From: Streptomyces sedi | GTDB taxonomy: Bacteria; Actinomycetota; Actinomycetes; Streptomycetales; Streptomycetaceae | Direction of reading: 5' to 3' | Assembly: GCF_006335015.1 (NCBI RefSeq) | Contig: NZ_VDGT01000003.1 | Coordinates: 1-64,000, forward strand | Length of the DNA stretch: 64,000 nucleotides | Shown: positions 24,511-33,170 of the stretch, piece after piece | Position numbering within the stretch: the first letter of the stretch is position 1 | How the letters are laid out: every line of letters starts with the position of its first letter | Notes under the pieces: generated by a model | What the model was told of the DNA's origin: nothing | Seen by the model: the letters and a program-made list of their open reading frames with translations, nothing else | Databases searched by the model: none | Made by a program: the position numbers and the translations under genes

Positions 24511-25986
24511 GTGGTGGACCAGCCCTTACCCGTGATCTCGTACGCGCGGATCTCGTCGGACACCGAGAAGGACGAACACGGCGTCGAGGACCAGCACCGG
24601 ACCAACGCCGGCACCGCGCGGCGCCTCGGCTGGTCGGTCGTCGCGGAGATCACCGACAACGACCTGTCGGCGGCCAAGGCGGGCGTCACGCGCGACGGAT
24701 TCGAGGCGATGGTGCGCGCGCTGCGAGCCGGGCGGCTCCCGGACGGGGGCGCGGTGCGCGGCGCGGTGGTCGTGGCGGACGACCGGCTGGTGCGCCGGGC
24801 CGGTGACTACGAACGGTTCGTGGACGCGCTCACCTACGACGACGGCCGTGTCTACGCCGACGCGCGGGGCCCGAAGAACCTCTACAGCGAGGACGTCGAG
24901 GCCATGGGCCTGTTCGGCGTCGTGATCTCCAAGATCGAGGTCCGCAAGATCCAGCGCAGGTTGCGCGACAACCACCGCTCCCGCGCCGAGCGCGGCGTAC
25001 CGGTCGGCGGGACACGCCCGTTCGGCTGGAACGAGGACAAGCGCACACTCAACGAGGCGGAGGCGCCGTACGTGCGCCAGGCGATCCGGGACCTTCCCCA
25101 GGGGAAGTCGCTCACCGCCATCTGCGCCGAGTGGCGCGCGGCCGGACTCAGAACGTCACTCGGCAACGAGTGGACGCTGCGGTCCCTCAAGCTGACCCTC
25201 TGGAACCCCCGGGTGTGCGGCTGGCGCAACTACCGGGGCGAGATCCTGCGGGACGAGGAAGGCGCTCCCGTCGTCGGCCAGTGGGAGACCATCGTGACCC
25301 CGGCGGAGTGGGAGGCCGTGGACGCCGTCTTCCAGGCCCGCAGGGGCCGTAGCGTCGGCACCGGCCAGGAGATCGGCGACGTTCTTCCCGAGAACCACAG
25401 CCAGGCGCGGCACCTGCTGACGGGCGTGCTGCGGTGCGGACGCGTCCACGACGGGGAGATGTGCGGCACCGCGCTCCGGGTGTCCCGTCACAAGGACTGC
25501 AAGTCGCACCTGTACGTCTGCCCCTCGAAGGCCGCCGGAGGATGCGGCGGACTCGGACGCCGGGGCGACCTTGTCGAGGAGTACGTCACCGAGGCCGTGC
25601 TGGCCCGCTTGGAGGAGCGGCAGGCGCGGGCCGCGAGCGCGGAGCCCTGGGACGGGGAGGAGCGGCTGGCGCGCCTGGTGGCCAAGCGCTCCCGGCTGTC
25701 GGAGGAGTGGCAGAACGACGCGATCAGCGACGACGTCTACTTCCCCGGGGTGAAGAAGATCGAGGCCCAACTCAAGGAGCTACGAGCGGAACGGCACCGC
25801 CGCCAGGCCATGGCCGCGCGGGCGGGGGAGACGGAGGACGTGCGGAAACGCTGGAAGGGGCTGCATGTCTCGCAGCGCCGCGCGCTGATCTTCGAGGCCC
25901 TGCACGCGGTGATCGTCCACCCGGCGGGCAAGGGGCGGAAGCCGTTCAACCCCGATCTTCTCGTTCCGGTGTGGAAGGAGGAGTGA
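24511..25986 (+). CDS. int: Large serine recombinase (site-specific integrase)
   Basis: A 491-residue serine integrase. The catalytic N-terminal domain starts VISYARISSDTEKDEHG, with the nucleophilic Ser in ARISSD. A recombinase domain follows (VPVGGTRPFGWNEDKRTL), then a zinc-ribbon region with Cys residues (LRCGRVHDGEMCG, YVCPSKAAGGCGG) and a C-terminal coiled coil near residues 385-440. It joins attP to the chromosomal attB by cutting at the 2-bp centre of the core. The GTG at 24511 follows AGGAGGAGCC. The attL core lies 42 bp upstream. The sixth codon is TTA (24526), so full expression may need the bldA tRNA. Confidence 0.94.
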   Translation: MVDQPLPVISYARISSDTEKDEHGVEDQHRTNAGTARRLGWSVVAEITDNDLSAAKAGVTRDGFEAMVRALRAGRLPDGGAVRGAVVVADDRLVRRAGDYERFVDALTYDDGRVYADARGPKNLYSEDVEAMGLFGVVISKIEVRKIQRRLRDNHRSRAERGVPVGGTRPFGWNEDKRTLNEAEAPYVRQAIRDLPQGKSLTAICAEWRAAGLRTSLGNEWTLRSLKLTLWNPRVCGWRNYRGEILRDEEGAPVVGQWETIVTPAEWEAVDAVFQARRGRSVGTGQEIGDVLPENHSQARHLLTGVLRCGRVHDGEMCGTALRVSRHKDCKSHLYVCPSKAAGGCGGLGRRGDLVEEYVTEAVLARLEERQARAASAEPWDGEERLARLVAKRSRLSEEWQNDAISDDVYFPGVKKIEAQLKELRAERHRRQAMAARAGETEDVRKRWKGLHVSQRRALIFEALHAVIVHPAGKGRKPFNPDLLVPVWKEE

Positions 25987-26121
25987 GGCGGTCGCGGTGA
26001 GGAACCGTGCGCTGGCGCAGCTCCAGGCCGAGGATGCCGGATATCCGCCGCCACCGTTCCTCGCTCCACTCCGGCGCCCGGAGCGCCTGTGCGCGCCCCC
26101 ACTCCCGGGCGCTTGGGCGGC

Positions 26122-27561
26122 TCACTCGCCAGCCTCCCGGGCGCACTCCCGGTTCCGTGCCAGGTCCTCGGCGATACCCGCCGCGAGGAGGGCGGCGCCG
26201 GGGGTGTGGCCGGAGCCGGCGTAGCGCCAGTTGGCTTCGGTGACGGTGTGCGGGGCATCCTCTTCCTGCGGTCGGCGGTGCTGGGCGCGGGCGTCGCGGA
26301 GCGCGGCGTAAGTCGTCGAGTAGGCGCGGGACTTGGTGAGGATGTGACCCCGGTAGCCGAGGGTGTGGGCCCAGGCGCGGAGCCGTAGGGGCGCGAGTTC
26401 GGGCAGGGCGCCGAGGCGCCAGCAGGTGGCCATCAGCGCGCGGACGTGCGGGGTCACGCGAGCGGCGGCGATGTCGTCGGGGCCGGTGACGCGGCGGTCG
26501 AGGCCGGCTCCGGTGTCGGCGGCGCCCTTGCTCACGTACTTGGCGACGTAGGCCGCAACGGCGTCATCGGTGACGGTCGCGGTGCTCAGGGGCCGGACGT
26601 CGAGCTGTCGCCCCCAGCGCAGCGCGCGTTGCCCGAGCGCGGCGGTGTGCGGGGTGTCGAGGCGGACCGCAGCGGCGGCCGTCCGTACGCACGCGGCCAC
26701 GGTGTCCGCGTCGATGCCCTCGGGCGGTTGTGTCCCGTCGCGGCCGTCGAGGCGGAGGACGGCGTGCACGTGGACGGCGGCGCGGCGCTGGTACTCGGCG
26801 ACCTTGGCGTAGGAGAGGCGGACGGAACGGCGGAGCGCGGTCCGGGTGTGGCCGGTGTCGGCAGCGAGGTGGTGGTACAGGTTGTCGGTGAACGCCTTCC
26901 ACAGCCGCCCGGCGTTTGCGTGCCACAGGATGTGGCCGGGGTAGTCGTAGCAGTCCGGGCAGAGCGGTTGCCCGGTCAACGGGTCGTCGGGCGTGTGAGC
27001 GGCGCGGCAGTCGACGGGTCGTCCGTGGGGGCAGCGGCGGGACGCGCGGCGCGGTCGGCAGGGCTCACCGTTGGCCGTTCGGTGCACGGCTCCGAAGCTG
27101 GGCGCCGTCAGGGTGGCGAAGAGCCGGGGACGTTCGCCCACCTCGGCGGGGACGTTCTTGCCGCCGAGGAGACCGGCGCGGACCAGGTGGTAGGTGTCTC
27201 CGGCGTGGAGGCGGGAGCAGGCGGGGCAGACGGTGGCGCGGCGGTTGCGGCAGCGGACCAGCAGGCGTTCGCCGGGTTCGTCTGCGGTGTCGTAGCCGCG
27301 CAGTATCTCGCCGGTCGCCGGGTCGTAGGTGAGGGTGGAGCCGGTCAGTTGGACGGGGTGGGCACAGCCGCCGGTCGCGGTGACCTGTGCCAACCAGCGC
27401 CCGAAGCGGGGGTCGTTGGCGAGACGGATGACATCACGGTCGGTCTCAGGGAGCCGGGGAGGGCGCGCCGTTCGGTGGGGAGCGGCGCGCCCGCCGGTCG
27501 AGTCGCGGTGCGTGGGCGAGATGGGGCGGACTCCTTCCGGGGTGGGCCGCCGGGGCGGCAC
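26122..27561 (-). CDS. RepSA-like rolling-circle replication initiator
   Basis: A 479-residue protein matching the pSAM2 RepSA group. The HUH motif appears as AVHVHAVLRLDG, and a Tyr/Lys helix as VAAYVAKYVSKG, both needed for nicking at the origin. Cys-rich stretches (TVCPACSRLHAGD, CPDCYDYPGHILW) probably bind zinc. It would start replication of the excised circle before conjugation. The origin itself was not located. The GTG at 27561 has no clear ribosome site, and a start inside the Pro/Arg-rich N-terminus is equally possible. It is the most downstream gene of the left-pointing rep/spd/tra block. Confidence 0.85.
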   Translation of the reverse strand: MPPRRPTPEGVRPISPTHRDSTGGRAAPHRTARPPRLPETDRDVIRLANDPRFGRWLAQVTATGGCAHPVQLTGSTLTYDPATGEILRGYDTADEPGERLLVRCRNRRATVCPACSRLHAGDTYHLVRAGLLGGKNVPAEVGERPRLFATLTAPSFGAVHRTANGEPCRPRRASRRCPHGRPVDCRAAHTPDDPLTGQPLCPDCYDYPGHILWHANAGRLWKAFTDNLYHHLAADTGHTRTALRRSVRLSYAKVAEYQRRAAVHVHAVLRLDGRDGTQPPEGIDADTVAACVRTAAAAVRLDTPHTAALGQRALRWGRQLDVRPLSTATVTDDAVAAYVAKYVSKGAADTGAGLDRRVTGPDDIAAARVTPHVRALMATCWRLGALPELAPLRLRAWAHTLGYRGHILTKSRAYSTTYAALRDARAQHRRPQEEDAPHTVTEANWRYAGSGHTPGAALLAAGIAEDLARNRECAREAGE

Positions 27562-27620
27562 GGGTGGACGGGATGGGGTGGTGTCGGTCCATGGCGTTCA
27601 CTCCTCACGGGTTCAGCTGG

Positions 27621-27734
27621 TCAGCGGATGGTGCCGGTTCCCCGGCAGCAGCGGCAGCGGCGCTGTCGGCCGGTCCAGGTCGTCCGGGTGCGTTCGCCCT
27701 TACAGCGGGGGCAGGGGACGCGGCGCATGGGCAC
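27621..27734 (-). CDS. Small CxxC zinc-ribbon-like peptide of the transfer operon
   Basis: About 37 residues with two Cys pairs (CPRCKG and CRCC) and a DnaJ-like CxxCxGxG feel, ending RGTGTIR. Small proteins of this kind sit between spd and rep genes in Streptomyces AICEs; their role is unknown. GAGAGGAGG lies 11 bp before the GTG at 27734; an ATG two codons later (27728) is the alternative. Confidence 0.6.
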   Translation of the reverse strand: MPMRRVPCPRCKGERTRTTWTGRQRRCRCCRGTGTIR

Positions 27735-27781
27735 GGGTGGGTACACCTCCTCTCGGACTCTCTCGGCTCTCTCGTTGTCGG

Positions 27782-27976
27782 TCAGGTCTGGGCGAAGCCG
27801 CTGAACAGCCACTCGACGCTGACGAGCAGGGCGGGCCCGATGGGCGTCAGGGCGAGGTGGAACCCGAAGAGGGCGATCAGGGCCGCCTCCCAGCCGCGCA
27901 CGGACCGGCCGCGCACCAGCAGGAAGGTCATGGCGCCGAGGAGAACGACGAGCGGAATACTCAGGGCCGAGGTCAC
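27782..27976 (-). CDS. Small membrane protein, Spd-like
   Basis: A 64-residue protein with two hydrophobic segments (IPLVVLLGAMTFLLV and ALIALFGFHLALTPIGPALLV, here split at the limits of each span). It overlaps the tra stop by 4 bp (ATGA), so it is translationally coupled. In pSAM2-type elements such small membrane proteins help the plasmid spread within recipient mycelium. The family was not identified by name. Confidence 0.7.
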   Translation of the reverse strand: MTSALSIPLVVLLGAMTFLLVRGRSVRGWEAALIALFGFHLALTPIGPALLVSVEWLFSGFAQT

Positions 27977-29274
27977 GACTCCTCACCCGCCTCCACCGCC
28001 GTCTGAAGGGCGGGAAGGCTCGGGGTCGCGCACGCGTGGCGATGCGCGGTCTCCCGTGCGGCGTCGGGCTTCGTGAGGTGGGAACGGCCGCGGACCCAGC
28101 CGCCGGAGTCGGCCGCCAGGACGGCGACGCCCTGTTCGTGGGTGCCGATGGACTGGGCGACGGCGGCGGCGTCCTTGTTCAGGTCGCCCAGGGCCATCTC
28201 CGCCGTGCCGGGGTCGTTGACCCGGTGGCAGACGCGCCCGGCGAGCTGGGCGCGGAGCGCGGTGACCCCGGGGCCGAGGTCGGAGCCGACGCGCTGACCG
28301 GCCACCACCAGGTGCACGCCGAGGGCGGCGCCGAGTTGGGCCAGCCGCAGGAGGCTGGTCGAGCACTGCTCAGCCTCGGCACGGTCGGCGCGGCTGCCGT
28401 TGGTGAGATACAGCTCCGCCAACTCGTCCACCAGGACCACGATGGGGACGGGGCGTTCCTTCTCCGGCAGCTCCCAGACCGATCGGGCGCCGGCGGCGCG
28501 GCAGGCCCGCATCCGGTCGTGGACCTCGGCGACGAGCGCCGCCAGGACGTCCACGGCCTCCCGTCGGTTGCTCGCCAGCGTGGTGAACCGTTCGCGGAAC
28601 AGGCCGAGTTCCATTCCGCCCTTGCAGTCGATGCCGACCAGGGCGACGGGTTGTGGGGCGAGCTGGGACACGAGGCGGGCCAGCAGCGTGGACTTGCCGG
28701 AACGGGTCGCGCCGACGATCAGCCAGTGCGGCACCCGCCGGAAGTCCATGACCCAGTCGCGGCCGGTCTCCAGGACGCCGAGCACGGCGGTGAGCAGCGC
28801 CGCCGACTCCCGGGCGCCGTCCCGTGGTTCGGCCAGCGGATCGAACGCCGTGGCCGTGATCACCACGAGCCCGCGTTGCGGGGAGACGACCCGCACGGCG
28901 TGCGCCCGCCAGGCGTGGGCCAACGCGTCGGCGGCGTCCAGAAACGGCGCCGGGGTCTGCCCGGGACGCAGCCGCACGGTCAGCCGAAGCCCGCCGGGCA
29001 CGGGACGCGGCAGGCCGGCCCGGGGCGCGAGGCCGCGTAACGCCTCACCGCGCACGACGAGTTCGCCCAGGACGCGGCGGGTCGGTTGGTAGGAGACGGT
29101 CAGGTCGTTGACCTGTGCGACCTTGCGCCAGGTCAGCAGGACGCGCGCCGCCATGAGCGGGTAGCCGGTCAGGTACCACCGCCAGGTGGGGTGCCGGAGC
29201 GTGAACTCACGGCCGACGACCGCGCACCAGGCCAGCACGGCCAGGACCAGGGCGAGCACGTGGGAGCCGTCCAT
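27973..29274 (-). CDS. FtsK/SpoIIIE-type conjugative DNA translocase (Tra)
   Basis: A 433-residue protein with one N-terminal membrane span (LALVLAVLAWCAVVG) and a RecA-like motor domain. Walker A is GATRSGKST near residue 200 and Walker B is VVLVDELAEL near residue 285. In Streptomyces a single FtsK-like protein pumps double-stranded DNA between hyphae after recognising short repeats. It is flanked by a 112-residue gene upstream (1-bp overlap) and a Spd-like gene downstream (4-bp overlap), forming one operon. It is shorter than pTra proteins of free plasmids but normal for TraSA of integrative elements. Confidence 0.92.
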   Translation of the reverse strand: MDGSHVLALVLAVLAWCAVVGREFTLRHPTWRWYLTGYPLMAARVLLTWRKVAQVNDLTVSYQPTRRVLGELVVRGEALRGLAPRAGLPRPVPGGLRLTVRLRPGQTPAPFLDAADALAHAWRAHAVRVVSPQRGLVVITATAFDPLAEPRDGARESAALLTAVLGVLETGRDWVMDFRRVPHWLIVGATRSGKSTLLARLVSQLAPQPVALVGIDCKGGMELGLFRERFTTLASNRREAVDVLAALVAEVHDRMRACRAAGARSVWELPEKERPVPIVVLVDELAELYLTNGSRADRAEAEQCSTSLLRLAQLGAALGVHLVVAGQRVGSDLGPGVTALRAQLAGRVCHRVNDPGTAEMALGDLNKDAAAVAQSIGTHEQGVAVLAADSGGWVRGRSHLTKPDAARETAHRHACATPSLPALQTAVEAGEES

Positions 29275-29612
29275 CAGGCACCACCGCCCGTGCCCTTGGC
29301 CGGAACGGGGGTGATGGCCGAGGCGCGGAAGCTCACCCCGTGCCGGTCGCCCATGGCCCAGGCGAACGCCTCCAGGCCGGTGATCCGCACCTCGGTGCCC
29401 TCCGCGAGGCCCTTGGGCTCACCCGGCACCGCCACTTCGATGACCGAGACCCGCCGCCCGTCCTGCCTGACCATCACGGCCACGGTGTAGACGGTGTTGC
29501 CGTCTCGGTCCTTCTTCACCTCACCCCGCTCGTAGTCCGCGAGCTTGGGTTCAGGACCCACGGCGCACCGCAGTACGCCGAGCCGGGTCGTGTCCACGGG
29601 GATGGACTGCAT
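29274..29612 (-). CDS. Conserved AICE protein upstream of tra, function unknown
   Basis: A 112-residue protein with a beta-rich pattern (VYTVAVMVRQDGRRVSVIEV, VRITGLEAFAWAMGDRHG) that resembles an OB-like or single-domain beta protein. Similar genes precede tra in pSAM2-type elements, but no role is established to my knowledge. The ATG at 29612 follows GGAGGCGATACCTG. Its stop codon shares one base with the tra start, so the two are coupled. It is the first gene of the transfer operon and divergent from the GntR regulator. Confidence 0.7.
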   Translation of the reverse strand: MQSIPVDTTRLGVLRCAVGPEPKLADYERGEVKKDRDGNTVYTVAVMVRQDGRRVSVIEVAVPGEPKGLAEGTEVRITGLEAFAWAMGDRHGVSFRASAITPVPAKGTGGGA

Positions 29613-29776
29613 CAGGTATCGCCTCCAGACAAGACGTCTCATGACGTCACTCGTGCTTACGAGTTGAGAGTATGCGGCACCTTGACGGTCGGAGGCAAGT
29701 GCTTATGCTTACGAGTGACGTCACCACACGTCAGGATGCGTAACGAAACGTCAGCGAAGGGAAGAGGGCCCCGGCC
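29613..29776. promoter_or_regulatory. Divergent operator region of transfer operon and GntR regulator
   Basis: The 13-base sequence TGACGTCACTCGT (29642-29654) recurs inverted at 29711-29723. A short palindrome ACTCGT-gctt-ACGAGT spans 29649-29664, and TGCTTACGAGT recurs at 29706. This arrangement is expected for a KorSA-like GntR repressor controlling both directions. Confidence 0.65.
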
Positions 29777-30547
29777 ATGGGAGAGATCCAGCGCCCCGGA
29801 GCGCTGTACCAGCAGGTCGCAGCCGAGATCCGAAGCGGCATCGCGGCTGGTGAGTACCCACCGGGAGCGCTACTCCCCTCGGAAGCCCAGCTCATGGAGC
29901 GCTACCAGGTCAGCCGCCCGACAGTCCGCAAGGCCGTGGACCGCCTACGGTCGGAAGGGCTGATCGATGTCGTCCACGGCAAGGGCAGCTTCGTCCGCTC
30001 CCTCCCCACCCCATCGGTCACGATCGACCGCACCATCACCCGCGAGGGCGACACCTTCCGCACCGGCCTGTCCGACTGGGAGGAAGTCGAGCCCCCGACG
30101 GTCACGCGTGGGCACACGACGGCGACCACCGGGCCGCTGCTCGGCTTGGACGAGGGCGAGGCGGTCTTCATCGTTGACCGCCTCCTCGCCGAACCCTCCA
30201 CGGGCACCCGCGCCATGCACCGGATGGTGATCCCGTTGGCGACGGCGGCCGAGGTCGAGGAGTTGGAGCACCCGGACATCAGCCCGGACCAGGTCTATGC
30301 GGCTCTGGCAAAAGCCGGGTACCACCTCACGTGGCGAGAGACCGTCAGTGCCCGGATGCCACTTCCCGATGAACGTGTGGCACTTGCTATTCCCGACGCC
30401 GTTCCGATGCTTCAAGCGGTTCGTGTGACTCGTTCCACCGATGGTGCGCATTTGATTCAGGAAGTATGTTCTGTGGATGGGGATCGCGCTCGTGTAGCAT
30501 TTTTTATCGACGTAGAGGCGTTCGAAAAGGAGCATTCTCCCGGCTAG
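29777..30547 (+). CDS. GntR/HutC-family regulator, KorSA-like
   Basis: A 256-residue protein. The N-terminal winged helix covers about 8-75 (ALYQQVAAEIRSGIAAGEYPPG, shown here over its first two helices, and SRPTVRKAVDRLRSEG). The C-terminal UTRA ligand domain covers about 95-250. In pSAM2, KorSA of this family represses transfer-activation genes and keeps the element integrated. Its divergent position from the transfer operon fits this. GAAGGGAAGAGGGCC lies before the ATG. Toward the 3' end base composition falls, including an AT-rich stretch before 30547. Confidence 0.88.
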   Translation: MGEIQRPGALYQQVAAEIRSGIAAGEYPPGALLPSEAQLMERYQVSRPTVRKAVDRLRSEGLIDVVHGKGSFVRSLPTPSVTIDRTITREGDTFRTGLSDWEEVEPPTVTRGHTTATTGPLLGLDEGEAVFIVDRLLAEPSTGTRAMHRMVIPLATAAEVEELEHPDISPDQVYAALAKAGYHLTWRETVSARMPLPDERVALAIPDAVPMLQAVRVTRSTDGAHLIQEVCSVDGDRARVAFFIDVEAFEKEHSPG

Positions 30548-30712
30548 CCAATCTCCAGGTATGGCAGACAAACCCCTCGATGCTGTGTCGAAACCTGTCT
30601 CTACTTCCTCAAGTCTGGCGATGCGCCAGCTGGGCTCGCCGCGTTCGCCAGCTATCCTCAGGTTTTCCTCAAATTCCGAACGTGGGCAGCCGGTCCACTG
30701 CATACTGACGCC

Positions 30713-31186
30713 ATGGACCCTGGACCGTTGGCAACTTGGGCAACTGTTCCTATTAGCATCCTCGCGTTGATCGTGAGCGCGGCAACCTACCAGCGCGCAC
30801 GTGCACGTGACCGGCACGCCGAAGCCGTCAAGGTTGCCGTGAGCCAAGACAATATGGCTGTGTGCTGCGGAAACAAGAACGCTCCCACCTACAAGGTTGC
30901 CGTTGAGAATGGCACAGATCGGCCATTGGGCAGGGTGTGCCTGGCCACTGTTGAGCGCACAGTGCTGCTCTACGACGTCTTGCAGCCCCACACCAGCGAC
31001 CATGAGCACATCCCTGGCTACCGCCAGACCGGCGATTCGGCCATCGTCTGGCGCGATCAAGACGGCCGGTGGTGGGCTCGCGACCTGTACAGCCAGGCCG
31101 TCTATTGTGGTGGCCAAATTCCAGGAATCGGTCACATGCGACGAGTCGCAGCAAAGGCGGAACATGCCGTGTATCCGCCAGCTTGA
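30713..31186 (+). CDS. Hypothetical membrane-anchored protein
   Basis: A 157-residue protein with one N-terminal membrane span (TVPISILALIVSAATY), followed by a basic segment and a soluble domain with TYKVAVENGTDRPLGRV, a beta-sandwich-like pattern. Proteins of this general plan are common in Streptomyces, but I do not recognise a named family. The 165-bp gap before it could hold a promoter. Coding bias is weaker than in neighbours, so the call is moderate. Confidence 0.5.
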   Translation: MDPGPLATWATVPISILALIVSAATYQRARARDRHAEAVKVAVSQDNMAVCCGNKNAPTYKVAVENGTDRPLGRVCLATVERTVLLYDVLQPHTSDHEHIPGYRQTGDSAIVWRDQDGRWWARDLYSQAVYCGGQIPGIGHMRRVAAKAEHAVYPPA

Positions 31187-31490
31187 TCACCACCAGTCTG
31201 CGGTGAGGCTGGCCACTTCCGAATCGATTGCTGAAGCCGGCGGGCTGCCCCGGCCGGGCGTGCGGCCTGGCGGCCGGTCCCGTCCGGGCGCCCGCCGTCC
31301 CCGCCCAGGGTGAGCCGAGAACGCCACTCGACCATCGACTGACGGGCCGTGACGTGAAGAGCAGGGAGGAGTGGCACAGCCCGGTGGCCTGCTGAGGTGG
31401 CCCCCGCGCCCGAGTGGCCACACGGCGATTTCGTCGTGGTCGGCTTGTCGTGGCTGGGCTCTCAGTCCGTAGGAAAGATGCCACCGCCCC
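31187..31490. other. Gene-free stretch within the element
   Basis: About 300 bp with no frame that has convincing codon bias, ribosome site or family similarity. No repeats or strong hairpins stood out. It may hold the 3' ends or terminators of the genes on both sides. Confidence 0.5.
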
Positions 31491-31763
31491 TCACCCCGCC
31501 CGCCGCAGCCGGGCCGCCGTCACGCGGGTCAGCAGCGCGACGTTCCGTGCCGTCTCCGCCGAGCAGGTGAGCCGCACGAGCCCCGAGCCGTCGGGGGCGG
31601 CGTCCGCTCGCACCGTGACATCGTCACCGGCCAGGCCAACGCGGGCCAACGCGTCGGACAACTCCCGTGCCGCTCCCCGCGCCTCGCGCCACCCGCCGAC
31701 GTAGTCGACGCCCCGCACCCACAGCACGGCGTCCGGGTCGAACTCCTCGTTGAGTGGTCCCAT
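31491..31763 (-). CDS. Hypothetical protein
   Basis: A 90-residue protein beginning MGPLNEEFDPDAVLWVRG, with a compact alpha/beta pattern (ALARVGLAGDDVTVRADAA, GLVRLTCSAETARNVA). I do not recognise the family. Codon bias on this strand is good. The ATG at 31763 is chosen because it starts at the conserved-looking part; an upstream start at 31805 is possible. It lies downstream of the four-gene overlapping operon, with a 220-bp gap. Confidence 0.55.
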   Translation of the reverse strand: MGPLNEEFDPDAVLWVRGVDYVGGWREARGAARELSDALARVGLAGDDVTVRADAAPDGSGLVRLTCSAETARNVALLTRVTAARLRRAG

Positions 31764-31983
31764 CTCGTCATCCGGGCCGTGCACGGCCTCAACACCCCTT
31801 CTCACGCGCTGACTTGGAATGGCCTGAGGCGGTGCGTCGGCTTGATCGGCACGACCGCGGCCCCGATACCATCGGCATCGGGGTTCCGCGGAATCCCAGC
31901 CGGACCACCCGGTGCCTGCCAGGGTTCAGGGGTGGTCCGGCCTTGCTATGAGGTTGTGGGACGCGCCCGGCGGCGCGTCGGCG

Positions 31984-32085
31984 TCAGAGGAACGTCGATC
32001 GGCTCGGATCACTGATCACGACCAGCGGCCCCAGGACCGCCAGCCAGAAGACCCAGACTCCGGCGCACAACAGGCGTTGTCTCAC
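31984..32085 (-). CDS. Very small membrane peptide at the end of a coupled operon
   Basis: A 33-residue frame with a single hydrophobic span (LLCAGVWVFWLAVLGPLVVI). Its GTG start overlaps the stop of the preceding gene by 4 bp (GTGA), the same coupling used by the two genes before it, which is the main reason to accept so short a frame. No function can be assigned. Confidence 0.55.
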   Translation of the reverse strand: MRQRLLCAGVWVFWLAVLGPLVVISDPSRSTFL

Positions 32086-32360
32086 GGTGTGTTCTCCTTC
32101 TCCGTGTCGTGGAGTGGGTTGCCAGGCGCGGGATCGACGCGCAGGAACCACTCAGTGGTGAGCCGGAACTGCCGGTGGTCGGTGTGGAGGCTGGTGTGGC
32201 GGAGCGCCCACATCTCGACGGGATGTGACTCGTCGTCCACGACCCCGGATTCCGAGCCGCACGTCACGCACGTGACGACGAACGTGGCGCGAGGGGGCCC
32301 CTTGGCCGTCTCCTCGCTCAACGTCCACTGAGAGGTCTCGTTGATCGACCGGGGAGTCAT
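32082..32360 (-). CDS. Small zinc-binding-like protein (DUF7848-type)
   Basis: A 92-residue protein with one Cys pair (CVTCGSES) and ALRHTSLHTDHRQFRL, a His-rich segment. Similar small proteins are widespread in Streptomyces next to XRE/ATP-binding regulator genes and are grouped as DUF7848, as I recall; the Cys and His residues suggest one zinc site. It overlaps its upstream neighbour by 4 bp (ATGA) and its downstream neighbour by 4 bp (GTGA), so it is translated as part of a coupled set. Confidence 0.7.
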   Translation of the reverse strand: MTPRSINETSQWTLSEETAKGPPRATFVVTCVTCGSESGVVDDESHPVEMWALRHTSLHTDHRQFRLTTEWFLRVDPAPGNPLHDTEKENTP

Positions 32361-32557
32361 CGGAGTACACCGCCCGGCTCATGGCCTTGGGGCACCCCAC
32401 CGGGGACGGGGGAACCACGGTCGGCGGTCTCCCGGTGGGGTGCCCACCGCGTCGGAGTCTTGCGCTTCTCCGCGCGGTCCCCGGACGACCGTGCCGCCTT
32501 GCCGCCGTGAAGAGACGCAGGGCGATCGGTTGTCGCGGAGTCTTGGGTGTGGTTCAT
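32357..32557 (-). CDS. Small hydrophilic peptide in coupled operon
   Basis: A 66-residue, Arg/Gly/Pro-rich, probably disordered peptide without family similarity. It is accepted because both ends form 4-bp ATGA overlaps with the genes beside it, which is unlikely by chance. A strong inverted repeat (arms 32390-32404 and 32431-32445) lies inside it and may act as an mRNA hairpin affecting the genes downstream. Alternatively the region is only a translated spacer. Confidence 0.45.
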   Translation of the reverse strand: MNHTQDSATTDRPASLHGGKAARSSGDRAEKRKTPTRWAPHRETADRGSPVPGGVPQGHEPGGVLR

Positions 32558-33081
32558 CGCTCGGCCCGCACTTCCCCGCCCGTCAGGGCGAAGCGGCAGC
32601 AGACGCTCTTGCCGCCCCCGAAGCGCGGCGACCACCAGACGGCGTCGGCGAGCATTCGGACCAGGAAGAGGCCACGGCCGCCCTCGCTCAGGCTGATCGA
32701 GGGCGAGACGCCGTCGGCCAGCACCGGGGGAGTCGGGTCGTCGTCCGCCACCCCCACGAACAGATGACCGGGCCACACCTGGAACGAGACGAGGAGCCGA
32801 CGATCACGCGTCGAGCCCCACGAGTCGTCGGACGGCACCGCGTGATGCACGGCGTTGCCGACGAGTTCGGAGGTGCACAACACCACGTCGTCGACGGAGA
32901 CCGTCAACTCCCAGTCGCGTAGCGCCTCACGGGCCGCCTCGCGGGCTTCCCGGCAGGACTCGGGGGAGGACGCCGAGAGCATGACCGATCGCAGAAGCGC
33001 CTCGCACGCCAACGCCTCCGACGCGTGTTGCCAGGACACGCCGGCCCCGGGCAACCGCTCGACCACTTCAGCGCGCGCCAT
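32554..33081 (-). CDS. Anti-sigma-type ATP-binding protein (HATPase_c_2)
   Basis: A 175-residue protein of the RsbW/SpoIIAB-like group. The N-box appears as CTSELVGNAVHHAV, and the later glycine box as GGRGLFLVRMLADAVWW. Many Streptomyces carry dozens of such single-domain kinases near XRE regulators; some bind sigma factors, most are uncharacterised. The ATG at 33081 is preferred because the longer frame is Arg-rich and unlike the family. It is divergent from the XRE/TPR gene at 33300 and shares with it a gap full of GGGGTTC repeats. It heads the overlapping four-gene operon. Confidence 0.85.
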   Translation of the reverse strand: MARAEVVERLPGAGVSWQHASEALACEALLRSVMLSASSPESCREAREAAREALRDWELTVSVDDVVLCTSELVGNAVHHAVPSDDSWGSTRDRRLLVSFQVWPGHLFVGVADDDPTPPVLADGVSPSISLSEGGRGLFLVRMLADAVWWSPRFGGGKSVCCRFALTGGEVRAER

Positions 33082-33170
33082 CGTTTGGCCCCTTCCACGG
33101 AGGTCGCGGCGACCGTCCACCGCGTGGAGACCAGTGAAGAGGCACGGCAACGCAACCGGGAGCGTTCATC

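Noticed and set aside
25997..26224. Excisionase gene between integrase and rep
   Set aside because: The frames there are antisense shadows of rep or lack a helix-turn-helix; the gap is only about 135 bp.
32390..32445. Strong inverted repeat read as a terminator
   Set aside because: It lies inside a frame joined to both neighbours by 4-bp overlaps, so full termination there would break the coupled operon; kept only as an mRNA hairpin.
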